Shown piece after piece: positions 22,455 to 33,644 of a stretch of 64,000 bases of DNA. A program made the translations under genes and the position numbers. Location: the NCBI GenBank assembly GCA_022495005.1, contig JAGYXB010000612.1, positions 496,001 through 560,000 of the forward strand, given 5' to 3'. Under the pieces are notes generated by a model. That model was not told where the DNA came from. It made no database searches and saw only the letters and a list, made by a program, of their open reading frames with translations. Numbering within the stretch: the first letter of the stretch is position 1; each line of letters starts with the position of its first letter. This DNA is from Rhyacophila brunnea (taxonomy: Eukaryota > Arthropoda > Insecta > Trichoptera > Rhyacophilidae).

Positions 22455-24627
22455 TGACCAACCAATGACGTATTAAATGGACAACTCATTTCATATCGGC
22501 GAGCTCGAGAAATAGTGCACGAAACTTATTCACAGATGTATAGGTAGACATCACGTGATCATATGACGTTGCATTTCCATTATACGATATCAAGCTTCGA
22601 GAATTTAGAGTAATATAGCCTTTATTGTAACGGCGTATTAATGTCATCGCGTTAGAATTCTCAGGTTACTTACGTCTTCCGGAGATTCAGCGAAACGCTT
22701 CCAGGCATTCAGCGAAACGATTCCAGACGCAAACTGGGAATTTTGCCCTTAATTAATAACTTTAAATATTTTTGTAACTCGTTATTTATATTATTATTCT
22801 TTTTGTTGTGTGTATAATAAATACATGCCTTTTATCAATTAATAACACAGTTTCGAAGTATGAATAAAGAAGAAAGTAGGTACCTATGATAATAATACAA
22901 GAGAACGGAGGTAGATAAATATAACAAAAAAAATAGTCAAACACAATTAAATTTTTATTGAACGCCATTTATTCGAGATAAAAACAAGTTATAAAAATAT
23001 ATTATTATTGTATGTTTGACGTATGTATCTTCGTACATTTATTTTCAAACAGGCGATACCAGTTTCATCATTACGACATTTTCAACTGAAAGTTGATCCG
23101 TGGAAAATGTTATAACAACGATACCCGTATATTATCAAATCATGGTAATGATAACAATGGTATTGTTAATTTAATTATTATGACATAAACAATCAAAACA
23201 CAAAAATATCAAGAAACAAGTTATAAAAAATACACGATAAGCAGACCAAACGTTGCTTAGGGGCGCCACATTATGAGGGGCGGCAAATTATGGAAGAAAT
23301 ACGAATATTACGTAGTTTTGAGAAAAGTTGTTTGTCTAAACAAAATATTCTTTGCTACGCGCTAACAAACCATACAGTGTACAAATAAATATCAACGAAT
23401 ATGTAATTAGATTTTCACGTTTTGATCATATTGCTTTGCTTAAGATGTTTGAGATTAAACAATAACATATTATGATGGTTATTGAATTGCAATATAATAA
23501 TTTGGTATAATTTGAAGCGGCGTTTAATAAGAATATTTTGACACTAAAAATTGATCCGTTGAAAATGTTTTAATGACAAAACCAGTATCAGTTTATTGGA
23601 GAAAATATTATTTCAGCATGAAAATGATAACAATTCTATTACTATTTATTTAAATATTATAGAATCACAACAAGAAATGACAATAAAATCAAGAATGAAG
23701 TTATAAAAAATACACGAATAACGTTATATTATAGGTGCATGTTTTAATAATTCAGAGAGCAAGCAAACAGAGAAAACAACAGAAAGTAAATAGAAATATT
23801 CATAAAAAGTAAATGGAGCACATGATATGAGATTATTATCTTTTGTTAATCGACGAAGTCCATTCCTTGTCGTGATGAAATGTTTTCTATCAAAATGATC
23901 AGAACATATAACACATTCATCCGATGGTGTCCAACATGGATCGCATCTTAATACTCTAAGTATATATGTCCAATGTAATCGCCTTTCTGCTTTGCGAGGA
24001 ACTCTAAAATTTAATGAGAGATAATAATGACAATAAAACCGCTAAATCCATTGACATAATACTACTATTCTCCCTTCTTCATTATTTCACTTTTTAATTT
24101 GTAGCGATTCAATTATAAAAATATATACTTCACAATACATTTATCGATTTCGCGACAAAAAGTATTTTAAATTAAACAGACGATGTCAAAAAATATGTTT
24201 AATTACATATAATAAATTGAAAATAATATTACCAGTCCGTTCATGCAAATCAATTAGCTGAAGTACGGTGCAAACAGTACTACCATATTTGAAAAATTGA
24301 ACGAATATATACCTTACTGTCATTACAATACGGACCAAATTTATAAATCACCATTTGTGCGTTGAGCCCTTATAGGAACGGAGAAATCATCGCTGCCTGC
24401 GTAAAATGTTCGGCCATTTCTGTCAAATTGTTCTGTCATTGAATTGCATCGATATTTTGTATGGGCAGACCCAGCGGTGTCGCCAGACCGCTTGCAAGCG
24501 GAATGTTCATTTGAGCGAAGGATACCGATATTAAAATATGAATTTCGCCATCCGGCAGACCCGACACAAAGTGAGTGTCATTTTATTTTCCACATGATTC
24601 GTCCATATAAATGTCATTGTGACCAAC
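22455..24627. mobile_element. 2157 bp hAT-type element (CAATGAC family) with 8 bp TSD
   Basis: Body 22463-24619. The terminal CAATGAC and GTCATTG are inverted, and similarity continues inward (TTAAATGGACAA against TTCGTCCATATAA). TGACCAAC flanks both ends (22455-22462, 24620-24627). Eight-base TSDs indicate hAT. The 5' 280 bp and 3' 190 bp match the 639 bp copy at 42.9 kb. The 1.6 kb between them shows no transposase frame but holds a diverged direct repeat (23080-23240 against 23530-23725). A 22 bp tandem duplication with ATTCAGCGAAACG lies at about 22685-22726. Confidence 0.92.
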
Positions 24628-25088
24628 ATAATAATACATCGCTAAGTCATGTGAACCGATGTATTATTATAATCGGGATCTCACGTGACAAAACGCGATA
24701 GTTAATTTTTTTTAAAGCCTAAGTAAATAGTTTGTACATGGCCACACACTCGCTCGGCCCAAAAAAATTAATTATCTAAGGCTTCGAAAAACAGTTTAGA
24801 CGACCCAGGACTTTTTTTTATCTTACTTTCGAGGACGTCTCTGAAGTAGGATATTATTGTATTATATTATCTGTAACGCATGAGAGAAAACGTACGAAAA
24901 TATGTTAGAGGGACCGAGACAGAGAGAAACCATATTAAACATACACGTATAAACGCTACTTCTAAATTTGAAAAATCGGAGAATTCGTTTATTTTAATCG
25001 GGTCGTGAAAGAAAGTAAATGATACTCTCGTAATAGTTTGAGAGATGCTTATAGTGTGTGAGTAATTGTAATTGAGATTGGATGCTGT
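24628..25088. other. AT-rich DNA, nothing recognised
   Basis: No gene or matched repeat. Confidence 0.4.
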
Positions 25089-25089
25089 A

Positions 25090-25174
25090 ATCCAGGGTTT
25101 CCCAAACTTTTCCTGGGATGGAACACTTTTAATTTTAACGGAACATTTTGTTTATTTTGTAGGGTAGGTAAATA
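25090..25174 (+). mobile_element. Left end of a CAGGGTTTCCC hAT-like element
   Basis: CAGGGTTTCCCAAACTTTTC followed by AATTTTAACGGAACA and TTTATTTTGTAGG matches the left end of the element at 45330. The opposite terminus was not found, so it is a fragment, interrupted by the SINE2 copy that follows. Confidence 0.7.
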
Positions 25175-25370
25175 ATACATTGTCAATGGCGGGTCTTGTT
25201 GTGCAGTGCGTAAGGCGCTGGCCTTCCATCCGGGAGCTCTGGGAGGACACAATATTTATGTAATTTTCTCAAAGCCTGGGTGTTTGTGATTGTTCAAAAT
25301 TACTAACAACCACCTTGTACAAAAAAGCATGGACATGGTTATTAATAATTTAAAAAAATACATTGTCAAT
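25175..25370 (+). repeat. SINE2 insertion with 13 bp TSD
   Basis: Body 25188-25357, flanked by ATACATTGTCAAT at 25175-25187 and 25358-25370. The tRNA-like head has an A-box-like TGCAGTGCGTAAGGCGCTGG and a decayed B box. The body shares CTCAAAGCCTGGGTGTTTG and TTCAAAATTACTAACAACC with the reversed 3.1 kb copy. It ends GGACATGGTTATTAATAATT plus A-rich bases. Confidence 0.9.
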
Positions 25371-25754
25371 AAATTTTTTTTAAATGAGAAAAAACAATAA
25401 TTACTTATTCAGTAATTATTTTTAAAAGATAACACAAGAATATAAGTGAATGAAGTTCTCAATGTCTTCGATGATTTTTGGTTCTTGAATTGCAAATCTT
25501 CTTTATATCAGACACAATAATATTAGAAAGTTAAAAGTTATATCTGATGTGGCGTCGAGCCTGTTCCTGGACTTTGACTTCGTTGCAGTATAATAATAAA
25601 ATCCTGCTTTTCATAAATATGTCGTTGGAAACGAAAGTAAAACAATAATATGTTGTTTTGACAAATCGGGGAACCCTTCTGATAAATTCGGCCTTATGCA
25701 TCATACAGGTTAATCAAAAAATTGAAACAATTTGGATGAGGAAGAACTATCAGC

Positions 25755-25850
25755 TTAGAAGAAATGAAAATATAATTAATATTAAATTCTACAGGTTTTT
25801 ACATGTAAACCTGTAGAATTTAATATTTTTTATATTTTCATTTCTTCTAA
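25755..25850. mobile_element. 96 bp foldback, family of the 31.0 kb element
   Basis: AATATTAAATTCTACAGG and CCTGTAGAATTTAATATT are arms of a hairpin with a very small loop around TTTACATGTAAA. The outer arms reach TTAGAAGAAATGAAAATATA and its complement. The flanking AATGGAATTCTACCAAG is also shared with the 31 kb copy. Confidence 0.75.
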
Positions 25851-26515
25851 AATGGAATTCTACCAAGAAAATGCTAACTCAATTAACTATCAGCTTCTTG
25901 ACTAACGAACGAATTCAGCGATGGCGTGCTTGGCAGAGACTCCGCCAGGCGCAGCAGCTACATAATGAAATATCAATATTTTTTTTCATGGACTATTTAT
26001 TATCTTTCTTTAAGCATTAACGTGCATGGTTGCTACATCACTCCTGTGCAGCATGGCTTCGGGACAAGGATGTGTGGATCTAAAATATTTTCATTCTGAC
26101 ACGTTTATAGCGTCATGGAAGGTGGCCGTGCACAAACCGCGGCTGCATAATATATATGGCGGATGGAGATGGAACAACTCAAATCATTGCCATTTGTATA
26201 TAAATATTTAAAATAAATAATATAGAATTTACAATCGCATAATATTTAGTTTTGATGTAGATTTACTCAATTTGGTCAATTTGGTCCTCATTTTGTTTGC
26301 GTTGAGTAAGCCATGTTTCAATAATATAAGACATCCGACCGTTCAAAAGGTGCTTCTGTTATAAACCGAAAGAGAAAATGAGGAATATGAACCATGTACA
26401 AAAAGACAGTGGATGCGTGTTCAAGGGAAGGCCAAACCCCAATTTATATTGTAATGGTTATGAAATAATAAATATATTATAATATAATTAATATCGGCAC
26501 TATATTAAGCAGACC
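25851..26515. other. AT-rich DNA, nothing recognised
   Basis: No gene or matched repeat. Confidence 0.4.
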
Positions 26516-26519
26516 GAGC

Positions 26520-27300
26520 TACCGAGCTAACTGGTTGGCTACGCAGATGACCTCAACATGAAGGGCAGATCCATACAGATTGTGAAGAAAGAATTTGACC
26601 ACCTCCAAAGGGCCGCACTAGAGATTGGCTTAAGAGTAAATGAAAACAAAACTAAAGTCATGGTACAAAGCCGACAAAATCAGAGTAAGCTGGGCCAAAG
26701 CTCCTGTTTTGGAAACCATTAATTTGAGGTTGTCAACCGGTTCACATACCTGGGTTCCAATATTACAAAAGAGAACGAGGAACTGGAAGAATTAAAAGCC
26801 CGAATAACCGCTGCAATTAAATCGTACTTCTCATACTCAAACTAAGATCCAGCTCTATAAAACCGTCATACGCACAGTTGTTGCATACGGGTGCGAGTTG
26901 GACTGCTTTGAGAGAAAGATCCTGAGGCGGATATACGGACCCATCAATGATGGCGGAGTGATGAGAGGTGGGATGAGTGGAGAATTAGGTACAACACGGA
27001 ACTATACCGGTTATACAAAGATTCAAAACTCTCCACCTTCATAAAACTCCAGAGGCTAAACTGGGCAGGCCATGTCCAGCGCATGCTTGAGTCACGGATA
27101 CCGAAGAAGATCCTCGAAGGAAACCCAGTGGGAAAGCCACGTACACGATGGGGTGATAACATTACAAAAAATGCCAACCAGCTGCTAAAAATCAGGAACT
27201 GGAAAATACGTGCGGAGGACCATTCCGGCTGGAGCACGGCGGTGGAGTAGGTCAGGGCTTGTCTTGAGCTGTAGCGCCATCGAAGAAGAAGAAGAAGAAT
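26520..27300 (+). pseudogene. LINE ORF2 fragment with RT YADD motif
   Basis: The plus strand encodes GYADDLNMKGRSIQIVKKEF, which contains the catalytic Y-A-D-D box of reverse transcriptases. AALEIGLRVNENKTKVM follows, then after frameshifts ELEELKARITAAIKSYFS, KDSKLSTFIKLQRLNWAGHV and GKPRTRWGDNITKNANQLL. The copy ends in a GAAGAAGAAGAA tail at 27285-27298. Several frameshifts and stops make it inactive, and everything upstream of the YADD box is missing. The FERKILR-type C-terminal region suggests the same clade as 48.43-49.03 kb. Confidence 0.85.
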
Positions 27301-27549
27301 ATAATTAATATAATGTTCACACGTCTTGACTTAACATGTTTATATTGTATATTATACAATATTGTAATATTATCAATCCATCACAAAAATCTAGAAATTT
27401 AATATATACAAAAACTGAAAACTCGTGCATATTTGCAGTATTAAAATTAATGCAGGAATTTATAGTATTATGAGAGACATTAACTCTAAATATATATACG
27501 TAAAAAATAATCTGGTTTTCAGTTTATCGTATTAACTGCACTTCGGTAG

Positions 27550-27650
27550 TTATGCAGTTTTCCTTGAAATTGAGACAATCGGTATGCGAACCCACTACTG
27601 ACTACACACTGTGCTTGGGGTGGTCACCTCTTGGTCATACAACCTGACTA
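27550..27650 (-). repeat. Possible tRNA-like SINE head
   Basis: On the minus strand a B-box-like GTGGGTTCGCATACC lies about 45 bases after a weak A-box-like stretch. There is no second copy in the window, so this is tentative. Confidence 0.25.
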
Positions 27651-27860
27651 CGCCAATTATTTACATTTATTTATAAACGCACTTGTTATTTATAATGATA
27701 TGTAATTAGTGGTGACTGTTTTTATTAACTACCGGTACCTTCGAACCCGTTGATAGTATTACAATTATTTATAAGTACATTTAAGACAATAACACCGTTT
27801 CACAATAAGGCAATCACATTTTGTCGGTCTCAGTATTTTTACTACTGTTTATTTGTAGGA

Positions 27861-28115
27861 GACTTAATTTTTCCGACCATATCCGATCCTAATAGGATCA
27901 TATGAGCCTCCACATAGTGAATGTTTATATTAACAGTTTTGTTTTTTTACGAGAAATGAATGTCAGTCATTTGCTCAAAACCTAGTACGTCCATACTCTG
28001 GCTCATACACAAATTGAAAAACAATATCTGTACTTGCCAGACCCAGGATTCGTATCTGGGACCCACGACGCCAAAGGCCAACGATTAAGCCGCGCGGCCA
28101 TCGTGGGTGACTTAA
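27861..28115 (-). repeat. SINE1 copy, near full length
   Basis: Body 27868-28108 on the minus strand with GACTTAA on both sides (27861-27867, 28109-28115). The tRNA-like head is at the right (A box within GCGGCTTAATCGTTGG, B box GGATTCGTATCTGGG when read on this strand). The 3' palindromes GATCCTAATAGGATC and a mutated CCTCCACATAGTG lie at the left. Confidence 0.85.
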
Positions 28116-28174
28116 AACTGGTATATTTTTGAAGATTAATAATATATATTATTTATTATCATATTTATATATAC

Positions 28175-28720
28175 ATATATCCATGGCCCCCACATCCTGA
28201 AGCGGGCCCCCAGGCCACGATATTTGACGAGCTAAGGTTAAGGGCAGTGTAATGTTCTATAGTACCCAGTGTTTCCCAAATGATACTCCGCACAACTCAG
28301 TGTATTTTTAATGTGAAAATGAAAATAAAGGGTATTCCGTGTGTTTTTTAGCAATTTTTGGTAGGTATTTTAAATAAATTAGCTGGAATTGTTGGCACTG
28401 AAGCGCTGATCACGACCCTCTTTTCTGATAGCCAAGTTACATGTGACCCTTCGCCATGTTGGATAAATAGTCGTTTTTATCAGTCAGGAAACACGCTAAA
28501 AGTAATTATAATATAAAATTCTTTTCGCCTTATAGCGCCGCAGGCGATTTTTTTATTATTAGAGCTTATAAATTTACGGTGTGTCTATCTCACTTAACTG
28601 GTTGACCTGCCACGCCGGGCCCCCAGGCTATAGCCCTACCAGCCCCCCTTTGTGGAGGCCATGCATATATCCATAGAAACCCTCGAATATATCATGGTTT
28701 TGGGCAGTGTGCCAGTTTAA
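28175..28720. repeat. hAT-like remnant with GC-rich modules
   Basis: ATGGCCCCCACATCCTGAAG (28184 on) matches ATGGCCACCACATCCCGAAG at 45542. CAGTGTTTCCCAAATGATAC (28267 on) looks like a hAT terminus. 28570-28680 is a GC-rich module (copy 3) with CTCACTTAACTGGTTGACC. Order and content parallel 45.54-45.95 kb. No complete TIR pair or TSD could be assigned. Confidence 0.55.
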
Positions 28721-30402
28721 AGAGGCAGAGGCTGAATGTGAGTGACCAAATATAGGGATCCAATGAAAAACCTATAGCTTATGGCACAAAACTTGGAGAG
28801 AATAGGGGAAGATGGATAAAGCTGATTCAAAATTCGGAAGTCTTCCACAGTGATCACGGTTAGGTTGTTGTCGACGAGTAGTATAATATATACGTATACT
28901 TACATTTTATTTTTTTCAATGTGTGTTTGAACCAAAATGGGAACCCAATGAGTTTGACCAGTGGTTAACAACTACAATCCATCATAAAAATTCTGTCAAT
29001 ATAACTTCGAATCTGTGCCACGTGCTGTGTAATTTACATATATACATCTAAAACACCATGTTTTTTTATATTTTCAACAGAATTTAAAAAGTTTCTTACC
29101 CAATTTAGGTTTCCATGTTTTTGTGTAAAATTAAATTTATCGGTAAATACTTAAATAATTGTAGATGTACCTTGATAAATCGTCATATGTATAAGCTCAG
29201 CTCAATTGAATGATATGTCAAATGTTAGCATGTGGCGCCCTCACTCAACAGACAATTTATACTGGTGGATCTATAGTATCATCATCAAATAAATGTAAAA
29301 AAGATATTTTACTAGCAAATCTAATAAAAAAATAAGATAGGTAATTTAAATACTCTGGTTATACAGAAGCAATATGATAATACATGTGAACTAGATGACT
29401 GTATGATTGGGTTACAAATTACGAAATAGACAGGTATTTAATTTAATTTACCCCATCTCCATACTCATTTATTTGCAGCCACAATTTTATTTGTACACGG
29501 CCTCATCCATGATTCTCTAAACTTGTTTAAATGAAAAAAAAAATAGTCACACTTCCTTATCCCTGAGACAAGGTCCCACGGGACATAACAACCATGCACC
29601 ATAAATCACAGATAGAGGATTATTGTAGGAAGCCACAGTCCTATCTAATGTATGGCATTACTGATAATTATGATAGCTGATAATTCTAGCGAACCAGTTG
29701 ATAGAACAATTTTCAAACAAGCAGTCACTTAGCGCTTGTAATTATTGAGATGAAAATAATAATATGAATAATTCGTCGCTCGCGTCAAGTTGTGTTGCAT
29801 TATAATTGCCATTTTACTCATATATGGAGTTTCATTTCCCTGCAAATCGCTCGTACACTTTATAAATTTAATCGTTTGCGAAATGCTAAGCCGCTAAACA
29901 TAGCTGCGAGTAGGTAGTTACACACTTACTGCACGCCGCCGGAATCGAACTGGACGTGTCGATCGAACATGAATTTATTATACTTAACTATTCTAAAACC
30001 AGGGATACATCACTAAACATTTGCAAAATTATTATCGACTTATCTTTTCAATATTTTAAATCTATTTTTTTAATCCTTATTATTGCTTGAGAGTAACGAT
30101 TTTGGCAAAAACTATAATTTAAAAAAATAGATGTGTGTATTGGAAGTCAAAATTTTTTATTAATAAATCGTATTTTATATTTATTTTTATCATTAAAATA
30201 TGGTTGATAAGTTCTTTAGAAGGTAACATACCGATTTTTGAAAAACTTTGATTTTTTTTCGAATTAAACAAAACGTTATTACTCGAAACTACGATGTTAA
30301 AATATTCATAAACAACGATGTGGATACCTGCTAATAAAAATGGATTTCCAATAAACGCCATTTTTATATTGTTTTATAAGTTTTTTTGTGAATATAAGAA
30401 AG
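28721..30402. other. AT-rich DNA, nothing recognised
   Basis: No gene or matched repeat. Confidence 0.4.
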
Positions 30403-30620
30403 ATATTTTTTTTTTTTTTTTGACCATGTCCGATCCTGATAGGATCATATGGGCCTCCACAGAGTGGAGGTTTGTATTGACAGATTTTGTTTTTTACGAG
30501 AAATGGATGTCAGCCACTTGCTCAACCTATTAGGTCCATACCCTGACACACAAATTGAAAAACAATATGTGTACTTGCCAGACCCAGGATTCGAACCTGG
30601 GACCCACGGCTTTATAGTCA
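30403..30620 (-). repeat. SINE1 copy, head truncated
   Basis: A poly-T run (30406-30421) and GACCATGTCCGATCCTG begin the reversed SINE. The intact hairpin CCTCCACAGAGTGGAGG and the B-box GGATTCGAACCTGGG follow. Similarity stops inside the tRNA-like head after GGCTTTATAGTC. Confidence 0.85.
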
Positions 30621-30689
30621 TCAGGAAACACAAAATTAATGAGAACTGGCTTAACCTACTGGGTGTGGTATAACAAGCAACAGATATTG

Positions 30690-30955
30690 AGTGTGGAACG
30701 TATAGGATAATCTTAAACACGTGTTATAATATGTTATGTTCAATAGTTACGTCTGTATGATAATACTATGCATTTAAATTTGTTACGTAAGTGTAACGTA
30801 CATCCAATATTGAGTGCCGTCGGCATGCTTTGTTATATTTGGGTTTTATGACTTGACCGCCATAAAATACCCTGCTTCAAAATATTGGTCCACGGCGATG
30901 GCTTTTCTATTTCGGCGATTTATATTTATTAATCTGTTCTGTGGATTTGATTAAT
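30690..30955 (+). repeat. R5-like repeat, diverged copy
   Basis: AATCTTAAACACGTGTTATAAT, ATCCAATATTGAGTGC and ATTTATTAATCTGTTCTGTGG keep the order seen at 8.8 and 60.3 kb. The spacing has changed. Confidence 0.5.
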
Positions 30956-31040
30956 TAAAATGAATTTCATCAGTAAAGTCAATAATTATATTTTTTGTTA
31001 AAAACCTTCCACTCACCCTTAGAAGAAAATTGTTTTTCAT

Positions 31041-31226
31041 GAAATGATAATATAAATAATATTAAATTCTACAGGTTTTTTAAAAAAGTTTTGTTGATAG
31101 CTATTTCGGTTGTACCACCATTATCAAGGTAGTCTTGATAATTGTGTTGCAACCGAAATAGCTATCGAAAAAAGCTTTTTTAAAAAACTTGTAAAATTTA
31201 ATATTACTTATTTATATTTTCATTTC
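31041..31226. mobile_element. 186 bp foldback, larger relative of 25.75 kb
   Basis: The arms contain AATATTAAATTCTACAGG / AACTTGTAAAATTTAATATT, then AGCTATTTCGGTTG / CAACCGAAATAGCT, and a central ATTATCAAG..CTTGATAAT hairpin. The whole unit can fold into one long stem. Confidence 0.8.
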
Positions 31227-31341
31227 TTGTAAAATGGAATTCTACCAAGTAAATGTTAACTCAATCAAAAATTTGTTTTTTTTTTGTAAATCTTTAAAAA
31301 AATATATTCTAGATTAGTTTAGTGTTAGCTAAATTGTTGGT

Positions 31342-31824
31342 ATGCCCTGCATGAGATCTATTTCGACACACCCAATGCGCGCAGATAGGTACCATTATCA
31401 GAGGCATTGCCGACGTTACTCTCTGCTTAGCACACGCCGAGTCCGGAGTATAGACTGGCGTGACATATGTGGGTCACTTACTCTGACAGACGAAGCTAGA
31501 ATTCTATCGCGAAATTTATCTATTATTGGCAAAAAACCAACATTTCTCAGGGAAACTATTAGGTGCATTCCACGGTGCATAAGAGATTTGATTGACCAAG
31601 TTGCATGTTGCGAATGCATTAATTATTTTTATTATATTGGTTCGATTTTCAAACAACTATCTATTAGAAAGGACATGACGTTTTTGTTCTATTTTCTATC
31701 TATCTATTTTCTTTTGAAAAAAGAATACTATAAATATTTATTATCATTTACAGTAGGTATAATAATATATACCTCGTATTATATACTATTGATTCGGTCA
31801 ATTCTCTCCGTGGATTTGAAATAA
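31342..31824 (+). CDS. Unassigned 160-codon open frame
   Basis: I do not recognise this frame. It is the longest non-LINE, non-satellite ORF in the window. The first half is Arg-rich and basic (MPCMRSISTHPMRADRYHYQ at the start, then RRYSLLSTRRVRSIDW). The second half has two hydrophobic stretches that could span a membrane (around residues 113-127 and 131-153). It lies in AT-rich DNA 275 bases upstream of an LTR/leader remnant. The hydrophobic part is simply AT-rich codons (Phe, Ile, Tyr, Leu). No splice sites, promoter or homologous copy are visible, so it is more likely a chance frame or repeat remnant than a gene. Confidence 0.15.
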   Translation: MPCMRSISTHPMRADRYHYQRHCRRYSLLSTRRVRSIDWRDICGSLTLTDEARILSRNLSIIGKKPTFLRETIRCIPRCIRDLIDQVACCECINYFYYIGSIFKQLSIRKDMTFLFYFLSIYFLLKKEYYKYLLSFTVGIIIYTSYYILLIRSILSVDLK

Positions 31825-32099
31825 CTTGGGTAGGTGTGAGTTATTGAAATTAATTGAAACGAATCAAAGACTGATGGATTGTATTAAATGAATACTCGGA
31901 CATTGAAATCGGTAGGTTTTTCAAAATTGAGTAGTTTGTTGTGCGTTGTGGAATCGCCTTCTAGTATAGTTTTATATATGTAGTAATCATAACCCATTAC
32001 AGGGGTGACATACTTTAATAAGTATTTTTTGTTGCCAAAATAAAACAACGAGACGGAAGCGATTGTCAGCATTTCCTCAATCATAACCTAGATCGATAG
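31825..32099. other. Unassigned; may hold the 5' part of the LTR
   Basis: No direct evidence for the LTR start (TG) could be picked out among several candidates. Confidence 0.3.
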
Positions 32100-32500
32100 C
32101 GTCTATAATGATTAGTTTATTGGCGACAAGTCTCTTAGAATATATGGACTACATTTGTATAAATAGCAAGGGCGATCCATAACTCGTCCATCACTCGGCT
32201 CACTACTCATCTCGAGTCCGGTCACCGACACAGTCAATTCTTATTCAATCGAGTCCAGTGTCCTGGTCCAATTAATCTCTCGATAACATCGATCTCATCA
32301 GAACATCCGTACACGTAATTTTAATATCACTTTGTCATCTTTATCATTGTATTTATTTATGTATTCTTGTAAAGATAAATAAACTCTCTCATTGAAACCT
32401 CCAAGCAACCGCGACCTTCTCTCTCCACACCTCATCGCCTCCCTAAAATGGTGACCCCAACGTAATATTATCTTCTCAAAGTGGTGACCCCGACGTGAAC
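32100..32500 (+). mobile_element. LTR/leader remnant of an LTR retrotransposon
   Basis: TATAAATA at 32158-32165, AATAAA at 32378-32383 and, after a C-rich stretch, a primer binding site TGGTGACCCCGACGTGA at 32482 are arranged as in an LTR (promoter, polyadenylation signal) plus leader. No gag or pol reading frame follows and no second LTR is seen in the window, so it is a fragment or solo-LTR derivative. The LTR start and the superfamily (Gypsy, BEL or other) cannot be fixed. Confidence 0.6.
32449..32500 (+). promoter_or_regulatory. Tandem tRNA-Trp-type primer binding sites
   Basis: TGGTGACCCCGACGTGA (32482-32498) is complementary to the 3' 17 bases, CCA included, that I recall for eukaryotic tRNA-Trp. 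A diverged copy, TGGTGACCCCAACGTAA, sits 33 bases upstream (32449-32465). Known retroelements prime reverse transcription from such sites; which of the two was used here is unknown. Confidence 0.65.
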
Positions 32501-32995
32501 AGATAGATATGATACCTCATAGTTATAGTTCAACCTTTATGACGAAGGAACTGAGTAGTTAATGTGAGAATTAAGACGCACACGATAATCACATATGTCG
32601 CAGCGACTAGTAGGTTAGTATCCTCCCAGTGGTTATATTGCTAGCAAAACATTTGAAAAATGGTAGGGATCCGCAGTGAAAAGTACAAAGGCAAGGTATG
32701 ATAATGAGTAGCGCTGGTTATTTGTACACTTCTTGAACTTCGAAGCGTCTCATACAATCAGTATGTGGATTGTATTCTAAGAGGCCATCCATGTACTAAA
32801 ACCGTATGCAATTTAGATCCGTGTGCCATACTAAACTTATGATTGACTTTGTCAGTCATGGTTACTTGTTTTAATCGAATTAATAATACACATTATATTA
32901 TATGGTATTGGTTAGTTTTTTTTTAAAATTCAATTAAACCTTTAAAACCATTAAAATCTGAATTACATCCTTACTATATTTTTAATTCTATGTAC
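32501..32995. other. AT-rich DNA, possible leader of the LTR element
   Basis: No frame or domain is visible. TTGGTTAGTTTTT and AAATTCAATTAAACC at 32909-32943 resemble the inner arm of the hAT element at 43.53 kb. Confidence 0.35.
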
Positions 32996-32999
32996 AATC

Positions 33000-33208
33000 C
33001 TAAAATCATATGGGCCTACACAAAGTGAAAGTTTAATTAACAGATTTTTTAAAGGGAAATGGATGTAAGCCACTACCTATTAGGTCCACACTCTGGATCC
33101 AAACACAAATTGAAAAAAAACGCGTGATTTTTTACCAGACTCATGATTCGAACCAAAGACCCACGACATTATAGGCCGACACGTTACCCTCTCGGCTATC
33201 GTAGGCGT
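33000..33208 (-). repeat. SINE1 copy, diverged
   Basis: The reversed SINE1 order is kept: ATCATATGGGCCTACACA, AGCCACTACCTATTAGGTCC, ACTCATGATTCGAACCAAAG and a decayed head TCGGCTATCGTAGGCG. The 3' palindromes are mutated, so it is an older copy. Confidence 0.75.
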
Positions 33209-33389
33209 GTGTTTTTTTTTTAACAATTATAAGTTGGTAGGTTATTATTGTAATCAGTTGATGTTATTTATACGGTCAATAATAATGTATACAAAAAGTA
33301 ATCATCAGTTACATTGGTCAAGTGAAAGTACCTAAGTATTTTAAATCTCTGCAGTGGGGTGCCTAATTTCAATTACATAAAGGATACTA

Positions 33390-33644
33390 CGTCTCTGTTC
33401 TGGCAGAACACACTAACTGGAGAATACTAGTTTTTAGTAATTTGACTTTAAAGTCGTTAAAGTGTTTGAAATGGTCTATCATGTGAGTTTATTAAGTAAT
33501 CGTAAAAAGGATGACTTTAAAATAAAGATTGTTTATTTTTTAAGAAGGTTTCCAGACGGTAAAGTTTGAAATAAGGAACATTTTGGTATAACTAACTCAA
33601 TATGTCATTTTTTCGAATTAGTGTCTTCTGCCAGAACAGTGACG
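33390..33644. mobile_element. 255 bp MITE with about 28 bp TIRs
   Basis: CGTCTCTGTTCTGGCAGAAC on the left and TTCTGCCAGAACAGTGACG on the right are inverted, and similarity extends inward through CACACTAACT against AATTAGTGTC. There is no unambiguous TSD. Non-coding inside. Confidence 0.8.

Noticed and set aside
31416..31619. LINE C-terminal fragment on the minus strand
   Set aside because: An IIDKFRDRIL-like stretch hinted at this, but no neighbouring segments or tail support it.
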